Below, piece by piece: positions 16,939 through 26,866 of a stretch of 64,000 nt of DNA; the stretch's first letter is position 1; each line of letters begins with the position of its first letter. Source of the DNA: Stenotrophomonas maltophilia (lineage in GTDB: Bacteria > Pseudomonadota > Gammaproteobacteria > Xanthomonadales > Xanthomonadaceae); contig NZ_QFHO01000006.1 in NCBI RefSeq assembly GCF_004920835.1, positions 62,001 through 126,000 of the forward strand, given 5' to 3'. The notes beneath the pieces are model-generated. The model saw only the letters and a list, made by a program, of their open reading frames with translations, was not told the origin of the DNA and made no database searches. The position numbers were made by a program, and so were the translations under genes.

Positions 16939-17826
16939 ATGAGCAAACCCGACCCCGCGATGAATGCCCTTGGCGTGCTGGCCCTGGAACTGGCCGGCGG
17001 CGAAATCCCCCGCCAGGCGGTGCTCAGCGCCGAACAGGCCGGTGAACTGGCCGAACGCGTCGGCCGTGACCTGGCCAAGCAAGTGCCGCAGGTGGCCGAG
17101 CTGGACCTGGTGTTCGCCGCCGCCCATTTCGACCCGGCCGAAGTGCTGCGCCCGGGCTGGCCGATCCACCGCCGCCTGGAAGAGCTGCAGATGCGCGCAC
17201 CGGGCCGCAACCAGGGGCCGCGCCTGCTGGCCTTCGGTACCGACGCCGCTGGTGATGTGCCGCTGCCGTTCCAGGCCGATGCCAGCCTGGTGGGCGGGGG
17301 CCTGCGCGTGGTGCCGTTCCTGCTGACCGGCAGCGACGTGGCCACCACCAATGCGGTGGCCGAAGCGCTGGAAGAAACACTGCTGGCCAACGGCATGGCG
17401 CATGCCGACACCGCGTTGATGGCGCAGAACACCTTCGGTGCCCGCATCGAGCACGCGCGCTATTTCACCGTGAACGACCTGGCCGCGATGATGTCGATGC
17501 AGTACGACAACCAGGGCCTGGCCGCGCTGTGGCCGCTGATCGAGACCGCGATCATGGCGCCGGGCGAAGACGAGTGGCTCAATGCCGCGCCCGAGCCGCT
17601 GCTGCGCTATACCCATGGCGAAGCACGCATGGCGCTGTTCGATCCGGCCGGCTGGTGCGCGCATTACGACCACGGCAACAACGACTGCGACCGCCTGCAG
17701 GGTATCTACGAGCAGTTCCTGATGCGCCAGCGGCAGATGGCTGCGGTGCTGGAAGCGCACGGCGTGCCGGTGCTGTTCGTGCACTGCGAAGCCGGGCAGG
17801 ACGCGCGCGAGCTGCTGGCGCGCTGA
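16939..17826 (+). CDS. Conserved hypothetical cytoplasmic protein
   Basis: A 295-residue protein with no signal peptide or membrane segment. I do not recognise the family. It has a two-part look: an alpha/beta N-terminal part with LDLVFAAAHFDPAEVLRPGW, and a C-terminal part with MSMQYDNQGLAALWPLIE, WCAHYDHGNNDCDRL and VPVLFVHCEAGQD. Cys and His residues in the latter segments could bind metal, which is speculation. A CATAAT box at 16887-16892 may be its -10. It is divergent from the thiolase gene and followed by SMAG repeats and a terminator, so it is monocistronic. Confidence 0.7.
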   Translation: MSKPDPAMNALGVLALELAGGEIPRQAVLSAEQAGELAERVGRDLAKQVPQVAELDLVFAAAHFDPAEVLRPGWPIHRRLEELQMRAPGRNQGPRLLAFGTDAAGDVPLPFQADASLVGGGLRVVPFLLTGSDVATTNAVAEALEETLLANGMAHADTALMAQNTFGARIEHARYFTVNDLAAMMSMQYDNQGLAALWPLIETAIMAPGEDEWLNAAPEPLLRYTHGEARMALFDPAGWCAHYDHGNNDCDRLQGIYEQFLMRQRQMAAVLEAHGVPVLFVHCEAGQDARELLAR

Positions 17827-17851
17827 TCGGAAACAGCGACCGCCGCGTGTT

Positions 17852-17921
17852 GTAGAGCCGAGCTCATGCTCGGCTCAGGTCCACCGAAGAGCAGGTAGTG
17901 CCCGCCGCTGGCCGGCACTAC
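17852..17921. repeat. Two SMAG-type hairpin repeats
   Basis: GTAGAGCCGAGC with complementary GCTCGGCT forms the first hairpin (17852-17875). The second is a long inverted repeat headed by GTAG at 17895 and closing with CTAC at 17921, built on GTGCC and GGCCGGCAC arms. Confidence 0.8.
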
Positions 17922-17930
17922 CGATCAAGA

Positions 17931-17956
17931 AAAACGCCGGCTTGTGCCGGCGTTTT
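17931..17956. terminator. Bidirectional terminator
   Basis: A perfect hairpin (AAAACGCCGGC with GCCGGCGTTTT, loop TTGT) serves the plus-strand unknown gene and the minus-strand sodC pair. Confidence 0.9.
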
Positions 17957-17977
17957 CCATTTCCGGCAAGGCCGTCC

Positions 17978-18598
17978 TTACGGCGCCTTCTGGATCACAG
18001 CACACGCCAGGCGTGCGCCGGCATTGCCGGTCGGCTGGGTCTTGTAGTCGTCCGCATCGGCGTGGACGATCAGGCCTCGGCCGATGATGTCGAAGTCATC
18101 ACCCTTGCCGATGTTGACGTTGCTCGACACCGGGCCGTCGATGGTGGCCACGCCCTTGTCGTCGGCCTTGATGTTGGGCATGTCGCCGCCGTGGTGCGGA
18201 TCGACGGCCACGCTGCCGTGGTCCTGCTTGCCCGGGTTGAAGTGGCCGCCGGCGCTCATGCCGTCCGGCGCGCTGCAGTCGCCCTTCTCGTGGATGTGGA
18301 AGCCGTGCTCGCTGCCCGGCTTCAGGCCGCTGATCTGGCCGGTCACGTGGACCTTGCCGTCGACCACCTTGAAGGTGACGCTGCCCTTGGTCTCGTTGCC
18401 CTGGGTCGGTGCCAGTTCGGCCGTGGCCGAGGCGTCGGCAGCCGGAGCTGCTGCCGGCGCTGCGGCCGGTTCGGTGGTGGCGCCCTCGGCCGGGGCGGCC
18501 GGCGGGGTTTCAGTCTGCGGCGCGGCGGGCTGCTGGTTGCAGGCCGCCAGGCCCAGTGCGGCAATGGCCGCGAACAGCGAAGTGTGGATCAGACGCAT
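17978..18598 (-). CDS. sodC: Cu/Zn superoxide dismutase lipoprotein, first copy
   Basis: A 206-residue periplasmic lipoprotein that dismutates superoxide. The signal peptide ends LAAC; a Pro/Ala/Glu linker leads to the SOD domain. The copper ligands are in HGFHIHEKGDC, the bridging and zinc ligands in GGHFNPGKQDHG and HHGGDMPN, and the final copper His in GLIVHADADDY; RLACAVI carries the disulfide partner cysteine. It lies 31 bases downstream of a second sodC on the same strand, so they form an operon. MRLIHTS at 18598 is the start; the frame upstream is not needed. Confidence 0.95.
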   Translation of the reverse strand: MRLIHTSLFAAIAALGLAACNQQPAAPQTETPPAAPAEGATTEPAAAPAAAPAADASATAELAPTQGNETKGSVTFKVVDGKVHVTGQISGLKPGSEHGFHIHEKGDCSAPDGMSAGGHFNPGKQDHGSVAVDPHHGGDMPNIKADDKGVATIDGPVSSNVNIGKGDDFDIIGRGLIVHADADDYKTQPTGNAGARLACAVIQKAP

Positions 18599-18629
18599 GG
18601 AATCTCTCCCTGGATGATGCCGGCAACGA

Positions 18630-19199
18630 TCAACGGACAACCCGGATCACGCCACAGGCGATGCGGACGCCGGCATTGCCGGCGGGCTGGCTGCGATAGT
18701 CGTCGGCATTTGCATGCACGACCAGTGCACGTCCGGCGATATCGGTGGCGGCGCCTCCGCCAAGGGTAACCCCCTTGAGGTGGATATCGACGTTGGCGCG
18801 GCCCTGGGCGTCGGCACGCAGATTGTCCATGTCGCCCAGATGGTGCTTGCCGGTGCCTGCGCGGCCATGCGCGGTGCCACCGGGGTTGAAATGGTTGCCG
18901 GCGCTACTGGCATCCACCGCGCTGCAGTCGCCGCGCTCGTGGATGTGGAAGCCGGCCTGCTGCAGGGGCTGCAGTCCACCGACCAGGCCGGTGATGTGGA
19001 TGCCACCGGGCTCCACCATCAGCGCGATGCGGCCGCTGACGATGCTGGCCGAGGCCGGCGAGAGGTTGGCCTCGGCCTGCTTGGCGGCGCTGACGGCCAC
19101 CGGCGGTGGCGGGGTGGGCTCGGCCTTCTTCGGCGCACTGCCACAGGCAGACAGCAGCACGGCGGCGGACAACGGCAGGATGGCAAAGGACAGACGCAT
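18630..19199 (-). CDS. sodC2: Cu/Zn superoxide dismutase lipoprotein, second copy
   Basis: A 189-residue paralogue of the preceding gene. The signal peptide ends LSAC and AAGGAG lies upstream of the ATG at 19199. Ligand motifs are AGFHIHERGDC, GNHFNPGGTAHG, KHHLGDMDN and ALVVHANADDY, so the metal sites look intact. The linker is shorter and Pro-rich. The two copies differ substantially in sequence outside the active site, which points to an old tandem duplication with possible specialisation. Confidence 0.94.
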   Translation of the reverse strand: MRLSFAILPLSAAVLLSACGSAPKKAEPTPPPPVAVSAAKQAEANLSPASASIVSGRIALMVEPGGIHITGLVGGLQPLQQAGFHIHERGDCSAVDASSAGNHFNPGGTAHGRAGTGKHHLGDMDNLRADAQGRANVDIHLKGVTLGGGAATDIAGRALVVHANADDYRSQPAGNAGVRIACGVIRVVR

Positions 19200-19292
19200 C
19201 GAAGACTCCTTGCAGGTGACACTACGGACGGCATCGTCCATGAACGATCAACGGTTCGGCAAGCGGGTGCGAGGATCGCGTGCAGGGACCGT

Positions 19293-20733
<1,441 letters not shown>

Positions 20734-20741
<8 letters not shown>

Positions 20742-21795
20742 CGCGCGGGGCTTCCTCGGCCGGGGCGGCGCCGTTGCCGATCGGCAGCAGCAGAGTGAAC
20801 ACGGTATGTCCCGGGCGCGAGCGGTAGGTCAGCGTGCCGCGATGTTCGCGTGCGACCTGCTGCGCCAGCGCCAGGCCCAGGCCAGTGCCTTCGGCGCGAC
20901 CACTGACCAGCGGCAGGAACAGATGCTCGGCCAGCTCCTCGGGCACGCCACGGCCGTCGTCGGCAATCTCCAGGCGCAGCGCCAGCGTGTGCAGCTGCTC
21001 GGCGATGCGTACGCCGTGCTCGACGCGGGTGCGCAGGGTGATGTTGCCGGCACCGGCCTGGATCGCGTTGCGCACCAGGTTCCACACTGCCTGGGTGAGG
21101 CGGTCGGCATCGCCATGGAATTCGGGAATGCTGGGGTCGTAGTCGCGCTGCAGGCGTACCGCCCAGCCGGCCTCGTTCTCGGCCAGGCGCAGCACGCGTT
21201 CCAGCGCGGCGTGGATGTTCAGTTCGGCGTGAGGCGCGGCCGGGGCCGGTGACAGCAGCTGGTCGAGCAGGCCGTTGAGGCGTTCGATCTCCGAACCGAT
21301 CAGCTCGATCAGCTCACGTTCGCTGGCGTCACGCTGGGCGGCGCGCCGGGCCAGCAACTGGGCCGCGCCCTTCAAGCCAGCCAACGGATTGCGCAGTTCA
21401 TGGGCCAGCCCCTTCAGCGCCGCGCTGAGCGCGCTGGGCAGGGCCTGGGTCGGGTCGAGCCCGGGGAACTCATCGACCGGGTGCGCCTCCAGCAACCAGC
21501 CACCATCGTCGCGGCGGCTCATCCAGCCCTCGGCGAAGCGCGGTGCCTCACCGGGCACCGCCAGCGCCAGCCGGTTCAGGCGCAGGCTGTCGCGCTCATC
21601 GCGGGCCAGGAAATGGGCCAGCGCCTCACCCTGCACTTCCAGCGCGGCCAGGGGCTGGCCGAGCAGGCGGCGGATGCTGACACCCAGCCAACGCGCGAAG
21701 GCCGGGTTGCAGCCGATGATGCGGCCATCAGCCCCAGCCCAGGCCAGCGGCGTGCCCAGGGCGTCGAGGGATGGCGGCGGTGTGGGGTCGGACAT
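20734..21795 (-). CDS. glnL: Nitrogen regulation histidine kinase NtrB
   Basis: A 353-residue cytoplasmic sensor kinase/phosphatase. A PAS domain occupies about 15-115; the H-box LAHELRNPLAGLKGAAQ (near 130-146) holds the phosphorylated His; NLVRNAIQAG is the N-box, and DDGRGVPEELAEHLF and GTGLGLALAQQV the G-boxes. It phosphorylates or dephosphorylates NtrC depending on PII state; the glnK gene lies 9 kb away. MSDPTPP at 21795 is the start; an ATG at 21813 lies upstream within the regulatory site. Confidence 0.96.
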
Positions 21796-21812
21796 TGCAC
21801 CAATGTAGTGCA
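21796..21812 (-). promoter_or_regulatory. Probable NtrC box over the ntrB promoter
   Basis: TGCACCAATGTAGTGCA matches the NtrC consensus TGCACC-N5-GGTGCA with one mismatch. It abuts the ntrB start codon and covers a TACATT -10 box (minus strand, 21807-21802) six bases from the ATG. The geometry fits autorepression of a leaderless ntrBC transcript. Confidence 0.6.
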
Positions 21813-21834
21813 AAAACCGGATCCGGGGTCAGAG

Positions 21835-21864
21835 TCCTTTCCGTATGGAAAGGGATCCGACCCT
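21835..21864. repeat. Palindromic GGGGTCAGA-type repeat
   Basis: An imperfect palindrome (TCCTTTCC with GGAAAGGGA at the centre, GGGTC and GACCC outside) of a family also seen at 22251-22284, 50651-50691 and 63429-63468. Confidence 0.75.
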
Positions 21865-21880
21865 GCGGGGCCTGCGACGG

Positions 21881-22183
21881 TTACACCGGGTAGCCGGTCG
21901 CCTCGCGGGCCTTCTTCCAGGCGATGTCGAACTCGCGCGCGCTGATTTCGTCGTCTTCATCGAAATCCATGAACGACACCGGCTGGTCGGCCAGCACGAA
22001 GCGGTCATCGCTCTGCCCGGTTTCATCGGCCCAGACCACCTTGGCCCCGTAGATCTCCACCTGGCGCACGATTTTTTCACCACGGGCTTCCATCAACACG
22101 TTGCCCTTGCCCAGGCTCGATTCGGCCCAGTGCTTGTAGTACTTCTTGCTGTTGGTCTTTGCGTTGGGTTTTGCGTATTTCAT
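21881..22183 (-). CDS. Small hypothetical protein
   Basis: A 100-residue basic-then-acidic cytoplasmic protein starting MKYAKPNAKTNSKKYYKHW. No family is recognised. The middle (VRQVEIYGAKVVWADETGQS) and the C-terminus (SFMDFDEDDEISAREFDIAW) look like a small alpha/beta fold. The upstream frame to 22243 adds 20 residues without a ribosome site. It is bracketed by two copies of the GGGGTCAGA palindrome and lies between mltA and ntrB. Confidence 0.65.
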   Translation of the reverse strand: MKYAKPNAKTNSKKYYKHWAESSLGKGNVLMEARGEKIVRQVEIYGAKVVWADETGQSDDRFVLADQPVSFMDFDEDDEISAREFDIAWKKAREATGYPV

Positions 22184-22250
22184 TGCATTGGTCCTGGCCG
22201 CAGGTGCGACCGGAAAGTTCGGAATGGCGCCATTATCAGGCATTCGCGCG

Positions 22251-22284
22251 CAGATCCCTTTCCTGCGGAGAGGGATCTGACCCC
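22251..22284. repeat. Palindromic GGGGTCAGA-type repeat
   Basis: CAGATCCCT pairs with AGGGATCTG around an 11-nt loop and is followed by ACCCC. It lies just downstream of mltA, where it may also end transcription. Confidence 0.75.
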
Positions 22285-22291
22285 TGCCAAA

Positions 22292-23452
22292 CTACTTCGG
22301 CAAGGGGGCGCCCTTCGGCCACAGCATCCAGATGCTGCCCTTCTGTTTCATGTCACCGGCCAGCTTGCCCGCGGCATCGCCGCTGCCCCAGTACAGGTCC
22401 GCGCGCACTTCGCCGGCAATCGCGCCGCCGGTGTCCTGCGCGGCCACCGGGCGCACCACCGGGCTGCCGTCCGGGCGCGTGGTGGACAGCCACAGCAGGC
22501 TGCCCAGCGGCACCACGGTGCGGTCTACCGCCACGCTGTAACCCGCCGTCAGCGGCACGTTCAGCGAACCGCGCGGGCCTTCCGGGCTGTCCGCGCTGCG
22601 TACGAAGAACACGTAGCTGGGGTTGCTGCGCAGCAGTTCCGGCACACGGGAAGGGTTGGCCCTGGCCCAGGCGCGGATCGCGTCCATGGTCACGTCCTCC
22701 TTCTTCAGCTGGCCCTGGTCCACCAGCCAACGGCCGATCGCGCGATAGGGATGCCCGTTCTGTTCGGCATAGGCCAGGCGCACCTGCGTGCCATCGGCCA
22801 GGCGAACCCGGCCCGAGCCCTGGATCTGCAGCAGCTGCAGGTCCATCGGATCGGTCAGCCAGGCCAGCACCGGGGCCTTGGCGCCCTTGGCCGCGATGGT
22901 GCCTGCATCGTCATAGGGCTTGAGCACCTTGCCATCGACACGGCCGCGCAGGCGCTTGCCCTTCAGTTCCGGGTAGACGCTGTCCAGCTGCACCACGATC
23001 AGGTCATCCGGCGTGCCGTACACCGGCACGGTGGCCTTGTCGGTGCGGGTCAGGCTGCCGGGGTAGATCGGCTCGTAGTAGCCGGTGATCAGCCCATCAG
23101 CCTGGTGCCCCCCGGCACGCAGCGCGTAGGCATCGAGGTCGCGCTGCAGGAACTGGCGGATCGCGGCAGGGTCCTTGTCGTTCACTGCTGCAGCCGTAGT
23201 GCAGGGCTTGGCCCAGACAGCGTCGTTCTTCAGGCGGGTGCAGCTGCTGCGCCAGGCAACGAAGCCGGCCTGCAGATCGGTATCGGAAACCGGCGGCAGC
23301 GCACTCCATTCAACCTTGGCGTAGGTGGCGGCAGGCTTGATTGGTGCTGGCGGTGCTTCGGGACGGGTGCCGGTGGTGCTGCAGGCCGCAAGCACGGCCA
23401 GCGCAAGAAGGCTCAAGCTCGTGCGGCTCAGGGGGGCGATGATGTCTTTCAT
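22292..23452 (-). CDS. mltA: Membrane-bound lytic murein transglycosylase A
   Basis: A 386-residue outer-membrane lipoprotein (lipobox LAAC) that cleaves peptidoglycan glycan strands to 1,6-anhydro products. LITGYYEPIYPGS, QIQGSGRVRLADG and the C-terminal 3D domain with AAQDTGGAIAGEVRADLYWG (catalytic Asp residues) are present. Length is normal. A TACATT -10 box is six bases from the ATG at 23452 in the same geometry as ntrB, so the message is probably leaderless. Confidence 0.96.
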   Translation of the reverse strand: MKDIIAPLSRTSLSLLALAVLAACSTTGTRPEAPPAPIKPAATYAKVEWSALPPVSDTDLQAGFVAWRSSCTRLKNDAVWAKPCTTAAAVNDKDPAAIRQFLQRDLDAYALRAGGHQADGLITGYYEPIYPGSLTRTDKATVPVYGTPDDLIVVQLDSVYPELKGKRLRGRVDGKVLKPYDDAGTIAAKGAKAPVLAWLTDPMDLQLLQIQGSGRVRLADGTQVRLAYAEQNGHPYRAIGRWLVDQGQLKKEDVTMDAIRAWARANPSRVPELLRSNPSYVFFVRSADSPEGPRGSLNVPLTAGYSVAVDRTVVPLGSLLWLSTTRPDGSPVVRPVAAQDTGGAIAGEVRADLYWGSGDAAGKLAGDMKQKGSIWMLWPKGAPLPK

Positions 23453-23517
23453 TGCCCCAATGTAGAGGAAATGGCACGGCACCGGACCCGTCGGGTGCCC
23501 GGCGCCGCGCTCTCCCT

Positions 23518-25029
23518 TCAGCGTCCGCCGCTACCCAGCAGGCCACTGTTGCTGGTGGCGAACACCGGCGGCGGCACGTCCAGCATGGCATCGCTCACGG
23601 TGCGACCGGCCAGGAACTCGACGATGCTGCGGGCGATGGCGGGGTTGCCCGTCCACAACTCGTTGTGATGGCTGGCGTTGCGTACCAGCAGCGAGCGGCC
23701 GTTGCGGAAGCCTGGACGCAGTGCATCGGCGTTGGCTGGTGGCGTGCGTCCATCCAGCGTGCCGCTGATGAACAGCACCGGCACCTCGCTGCGCAGCGGG
23801 CCACGGAAGGATTCGCCCAGATCGGCCAGGCCCAGGCCGTTGCCGATGGCGGGGAACGGGAAGTTCAAGGCGTCGCCGAACAGGCTTTCGCGCGCCTGCG
23901 CCTCCACCCGTGCCAAGCGCTGCGGGCTCTGCCCGGACGCCACATCCATCGCCAGCCCCATTGCCGGGTACTCGGCGAACTGCGCACGCACGATCAGCAC
24001 CAGGTCTGCCAGCGGATCGTAGTTGCCGCGCTCGGCCTCGCGCAGCACCAGCGGCAGCCACTGCTGGGTGTGCCGCTGGCCGAGCGCATTGGCGATCAGG
24101 ATCTGCGCATCGAATTCACCGATGGTCACCTGGCGACCCTCGTGCATGCGGCTGCGGCCCTGCCGTGGCTGCTCACGCAGCGCCTGCAGCACGCGTGAGG
24201 CCGATCCGACCAGATCGTCGAAGCCATCCTTGCGCGCCAACTGCGCAAGCTCCTGCAGCAGCGCGTCGCTGCTCAGCGGCAGCTTCAGTGTGTCATCAGG
24301 ACCTTCGGTGCCCATCAACACCACGCGCTCGAGGCCTTCACCGTGCAGTCGCACCGCAGCCAGGGCCAGATGCGTGCCGTAGCTCATGCCCCACAGGCTG
24401 ATCTTCGGCACACCCAGCGCGCGGCGCAGGTCGTCAAGGTCGGCGGCGCTCTCGGCCGTGGTGTAGGCACCCAGATCAACGCCAGCCTGCCGCCAGAACG
24501 CCACGCACTTCGCTGCCGTTGCCTGCAGCGCGACCAGCGCCGTATCGCGCTGCAATGGCTGCGCATCATCGAATCGGGTCTGGTGCGGGCATTCCGGCGG
24601 CGGTTCGGACAGGCCGGCGCCGCGCTGGTCGAGCAGCAGCACATCGGTCTCGCGGCGGACCAGGTCGAACACCGGCCAGCGTGGGCCGCGCGCAGTGTCG
24701 ATGCCGGAGCCGCCCGGGCCACCGGCCAGGTAGACCACGGGAGCGCTGCGACCATTGCCGCCGGTTGCACGCAGGCGTACCACTTTCAGCTGCATGCGTG
24801 GTCCATCCGGCTCGCTGTGCCGTCGTGGCACCGCAAGCACGGCGATTTCCGCAGGGATGCTGCCATGTGCCTTGGTCTGCAGTGTGTAGGGCTCGAACGC
24901 CAGTGCAGCCGGACTGGCCTGCGCGGGGGTGGCCACGGCCAGCGCCAGGCCGATTGCAGCCAGCGCGGCGGCGATGGCAGTGCGGCAACGATGGGAACTG
25001 CGGGGAAGCGTGCGGGCGCTGCGGGTCAT
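23518..25029 (-). CDS. Exported alpha/beta-hydrolase (tripeptidyl aminopeptidase-like)
   Basis: A 503-residue protein with a signal peptide (cleavage at AQASP, about residue 43). The hydrolase fold shows the oxyanion region YLAGGPGGSGID, a lid, the nucleophile elbow WGMSYGTH and a C-terminal TAP-like region VLFISGTLDGRTPPAN and ASHHNEL (acid and His). Homologues include secreted proline-type aminopeptidases and TAP-like esterases, so peptide hydrolysis is likely though not certain. GGAG precedes the ATG at 25029. It is divergent from the LytS-type kinase gene. Confidence 0.85.
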   Translation of the reverse strand: MTRSARTLPRSSHRCRTAIAAALAAIGLALAVATPAQASPAALAFEPYTLQTKAHGSIPAEIAVLAVPRRHSEPDGPRMQLKVVRLRATGGNGRSAPVVYLAGGPGGSGIDTARGPRWPVFDLVRRETDVLLLDQRGAGLSEPPPECPHQTRFDDAQPLQRDTALVALQATAAKCVAFWRQAGVDLGAYTTAESAADLDDLRRALGVPKISLWGMSYGTHLALAAVRLHGEGLERVVLMGTEGPDDTLKLPLSSDALLQELAQLARKDGFDDLVGSASRVLQALREQPRQGRSRMHEGRQVTIGEFDAQILIANALGQRHTQQWLPLVLREAERGNYDPLADLVLIVRAQFAEYPAMGLAMDVASGQSPQRLARVEAQARESLFGDALNFPFPAIGNGLGLADLGESFRGPLRSEVPVLFISGTLDGRTPPANADALRPGFRNGRSLLVRNASHHNELWTGNPAIARSIVEFLAGRTVSDAMLDVPPPVFATSNSGLLGSGGR

Positions 25030-25156
25030 GTCGGGCTCCGATGGAAGGACGTGCGCCACCAGCGTCTGCCCTTCCGCAGCACACGGGGCGTGCGCACCTG
25101 CCGAACGTCTCCAGGCGGCCGTCCACTGTCTCCACGCAACCGATAGGATGGCCTCC

Positions 25157-26866
25157 ATGCAGATCCCACGAACCCTGGCTGTCCTTGCTGTGCTGCTTGC
25201 GGCCGTGGCCGTCTGGCTGCTCGTGTCGACGCCGCCACCCGGTCTGGTGCAGGTGCCGGGCGCGCAGATGGCGCTTGCGAACATCGGGGCCGCCGGCGCC
25301 GTGCCCGCGCGACCGCCGCAGGATCTGGACTGGCAGCCACTGGACCAGCGCGAGCTGGCAGGTTGGCGCGGCCCCTACTGGCTGCGCTGGCAGGTGCCAG
25401 CGCCGACCACCGCGGACGTGCATGGCCGCACGATGCGGCTGTCGCTGCGTGCCGCCAGCCAGCTGTACTGGAACGGCAACCCGTGGGTCGGCAATGGCGT
25501 GGTCGGCCGCAGCGCTGCGGAAGAGCACCCTGGACGCATCGACCTTGTGCGTGTGCTGCCTCCTGCTTCGGGCAACCGCAGCGACGAACTGATCGTGCTT
25601 GCGTCGAGCCAGCAGCAGCACTTCCATCTGCATGGTGCCGATGCGATGGTGCTGATCGCACCCGCGGCCGTGCTGTACGGCCAGATCATCCTGCCGTGGT
25701 TGATCGCCGCCTTCGCCACCGGTGCACTGGCGGCGGCCTGTCTGTACTTCCTCACCGTGTTGCGCGGCCAGACGCAGGCACCCGGGGCCCGTCTGCTGCT
25801 GGCACTGGGCGCAGTGGGGCTGGCACTGCCCGTGGTCGAGGCCTGGCGCTCCCTGCTGGGGTATCCCTATCCATGGCATGGCCCACGCCTGGTGGCACTG
25901 TTGTGCCTGCATGTGGCGGCAGCGGCGTTGCTGCCGGCCTATCTTGCACGCCGCTTCGCGGTAGCCATGCCGCGGGCCGCCTACCTTGGCTATCTGGCCG
26001 TGATCATTGCCGCCGCTGTCGCGCTGCCCGGCTTCGATACGCGCTCAGCGGCAGTGCTGCTGTCGAGCCTGATCGCCTCGGCAGGGGTACTGTTGCGCGC
26101 GCATGGCGAGTCCGAGGACCGCTGGCCGATCCTGGCCTTGCTGCTGGCCGGACTGCTGGCGCTGCTGGTCGCAGGCGGCGCCTTCCTCGATGGGCCCTTT
26201 TTCCTGCTGCTGGCGGTGCTGATGGTGTTCCTGCTGCTGCGCCACGCTGCCCAGTTGCAGGCACTGGACCGGCACAACGCTTGGCTGAGCGAAGAACGCG
26301 CGCAGCTTTCGCTGCAGCTGCTGCAACGGGGCATCCAGCCGCATTGGCTGATGAACACCCTGACTTGCCTGCAGGAGTTGATCGAACAGGCACCAGCGCG
26401 TGCCAGCCGCCTGGTGGAATCACTGGCCGACCAGTTTGATCGCCTGCGCGACAGCAGCAGCCGGCGCAGCGTTCCCCTGCAGGACGAACTGGCGCTCTGT
26501 CGCAGCCATCTGGATATCGTTGGCATGGCATTGGACCAGCGCATGCGGCTGGAGGTCGATGGCGAAGACGCGATGCTGTCGTTGCCGCCCGGCATCCTGC
26601 ATGCCCAGGTGGAGAATGCATTGACCCACGCAGGTGCGCTGGCCTGCGCAAAGCATCCGTTCCACCTGCACGTGCAACGCACCAACGCGCGCTGGATACT
26701 GGAGCTGCGCAGTGCGCGGGGTTCCGCCCCACACCGTGGCCGCGGCACCGGCACGCGCTATATCGAGGCCAGCCTGGCCGCCGCCTGTCCTGGCGGATGG
26801 GCCTTCGTGCAGGGCGCCGAAGGCGACCACTGGTGCAGCCGGATCGAACTGACATGCGCATCCTGA
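25157..26866 (+). CDS. LytS-family sensor histidine kinase with extracytoplasmic domain
   Basis: A 569-residue inner-membrane kinase. It has a signal anchor, an extracytoplasmic domain (about 40-170) like the 7TMR-DISM jelly-roll (GPYWLRWQVPAPTT; YWNGNPWVGNG), seven membrane segments (about 175-370) and a cytoplasmic HisKA of LytS type. The His is in RGIQPHWLMNTLTCLQELI; the usual QPHFLFN is altered at two positions. QVENALTHAG is the N-box, and the glycine loop is GRGTGT. AGGA eight bases upstream favours 25157 over the ATG at 25148. It overlaps its response regulator gene by 13 bases. Confidence 0.9.
   Translation: MQIPRTLAVLAVLLAAVAVWLLVSTPPPGLVQVPGAQMALANIGAAGAVPARPPQDLDWQPLDQRELAGWRGPYWLRWQVPAPTTADVHGRTMRLSLRAASQLYWNGNPWVGNGVVGRSAAEEHPGRIDLVRVLPPASGNRSDELIVLASSQQQHFHLHGADAMVLIAPAAVLYGQIILPWLIAAFATGALAAACLYFLTVLRGQTQAPGARLLLALGAVGLALPVVEAWRSLLGYPYPWHGPRLVALLCLHVAAAALLPAYLARRFAVAMPRAAYLGYLAVIIAAAVALPGFDTRSAAVLLSSLIASAGVLLRAHGESEDRWPILALLLAGLLALLVAGGAFLDGPFFLLLAVLMVFLLLRHAAQLQALDRHNAWLSEERAQLSLQLLQRGIQPHWLMNTLTCLQELIEQAPARASRLVESLADQFDRLRDSSSRRSVPLQDELALCRSHLDIVGMALDQRMRLEVDGEDAMLSLPPGILHAQVENALTHAGALACAKHPFHLHVQRTNARWILELRSARGSAPHRGRGTGTRYIEASLAAACPGGWAFVQGAEGDHWCSRIELTCAS

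Noticed and set aside
15550-17784. A 744-codon extension of the thiolase gene.
   Set aside because: The thiolase family begins at MPNARPVAILGG; the upstream part is antisense to the 295-residue gene.
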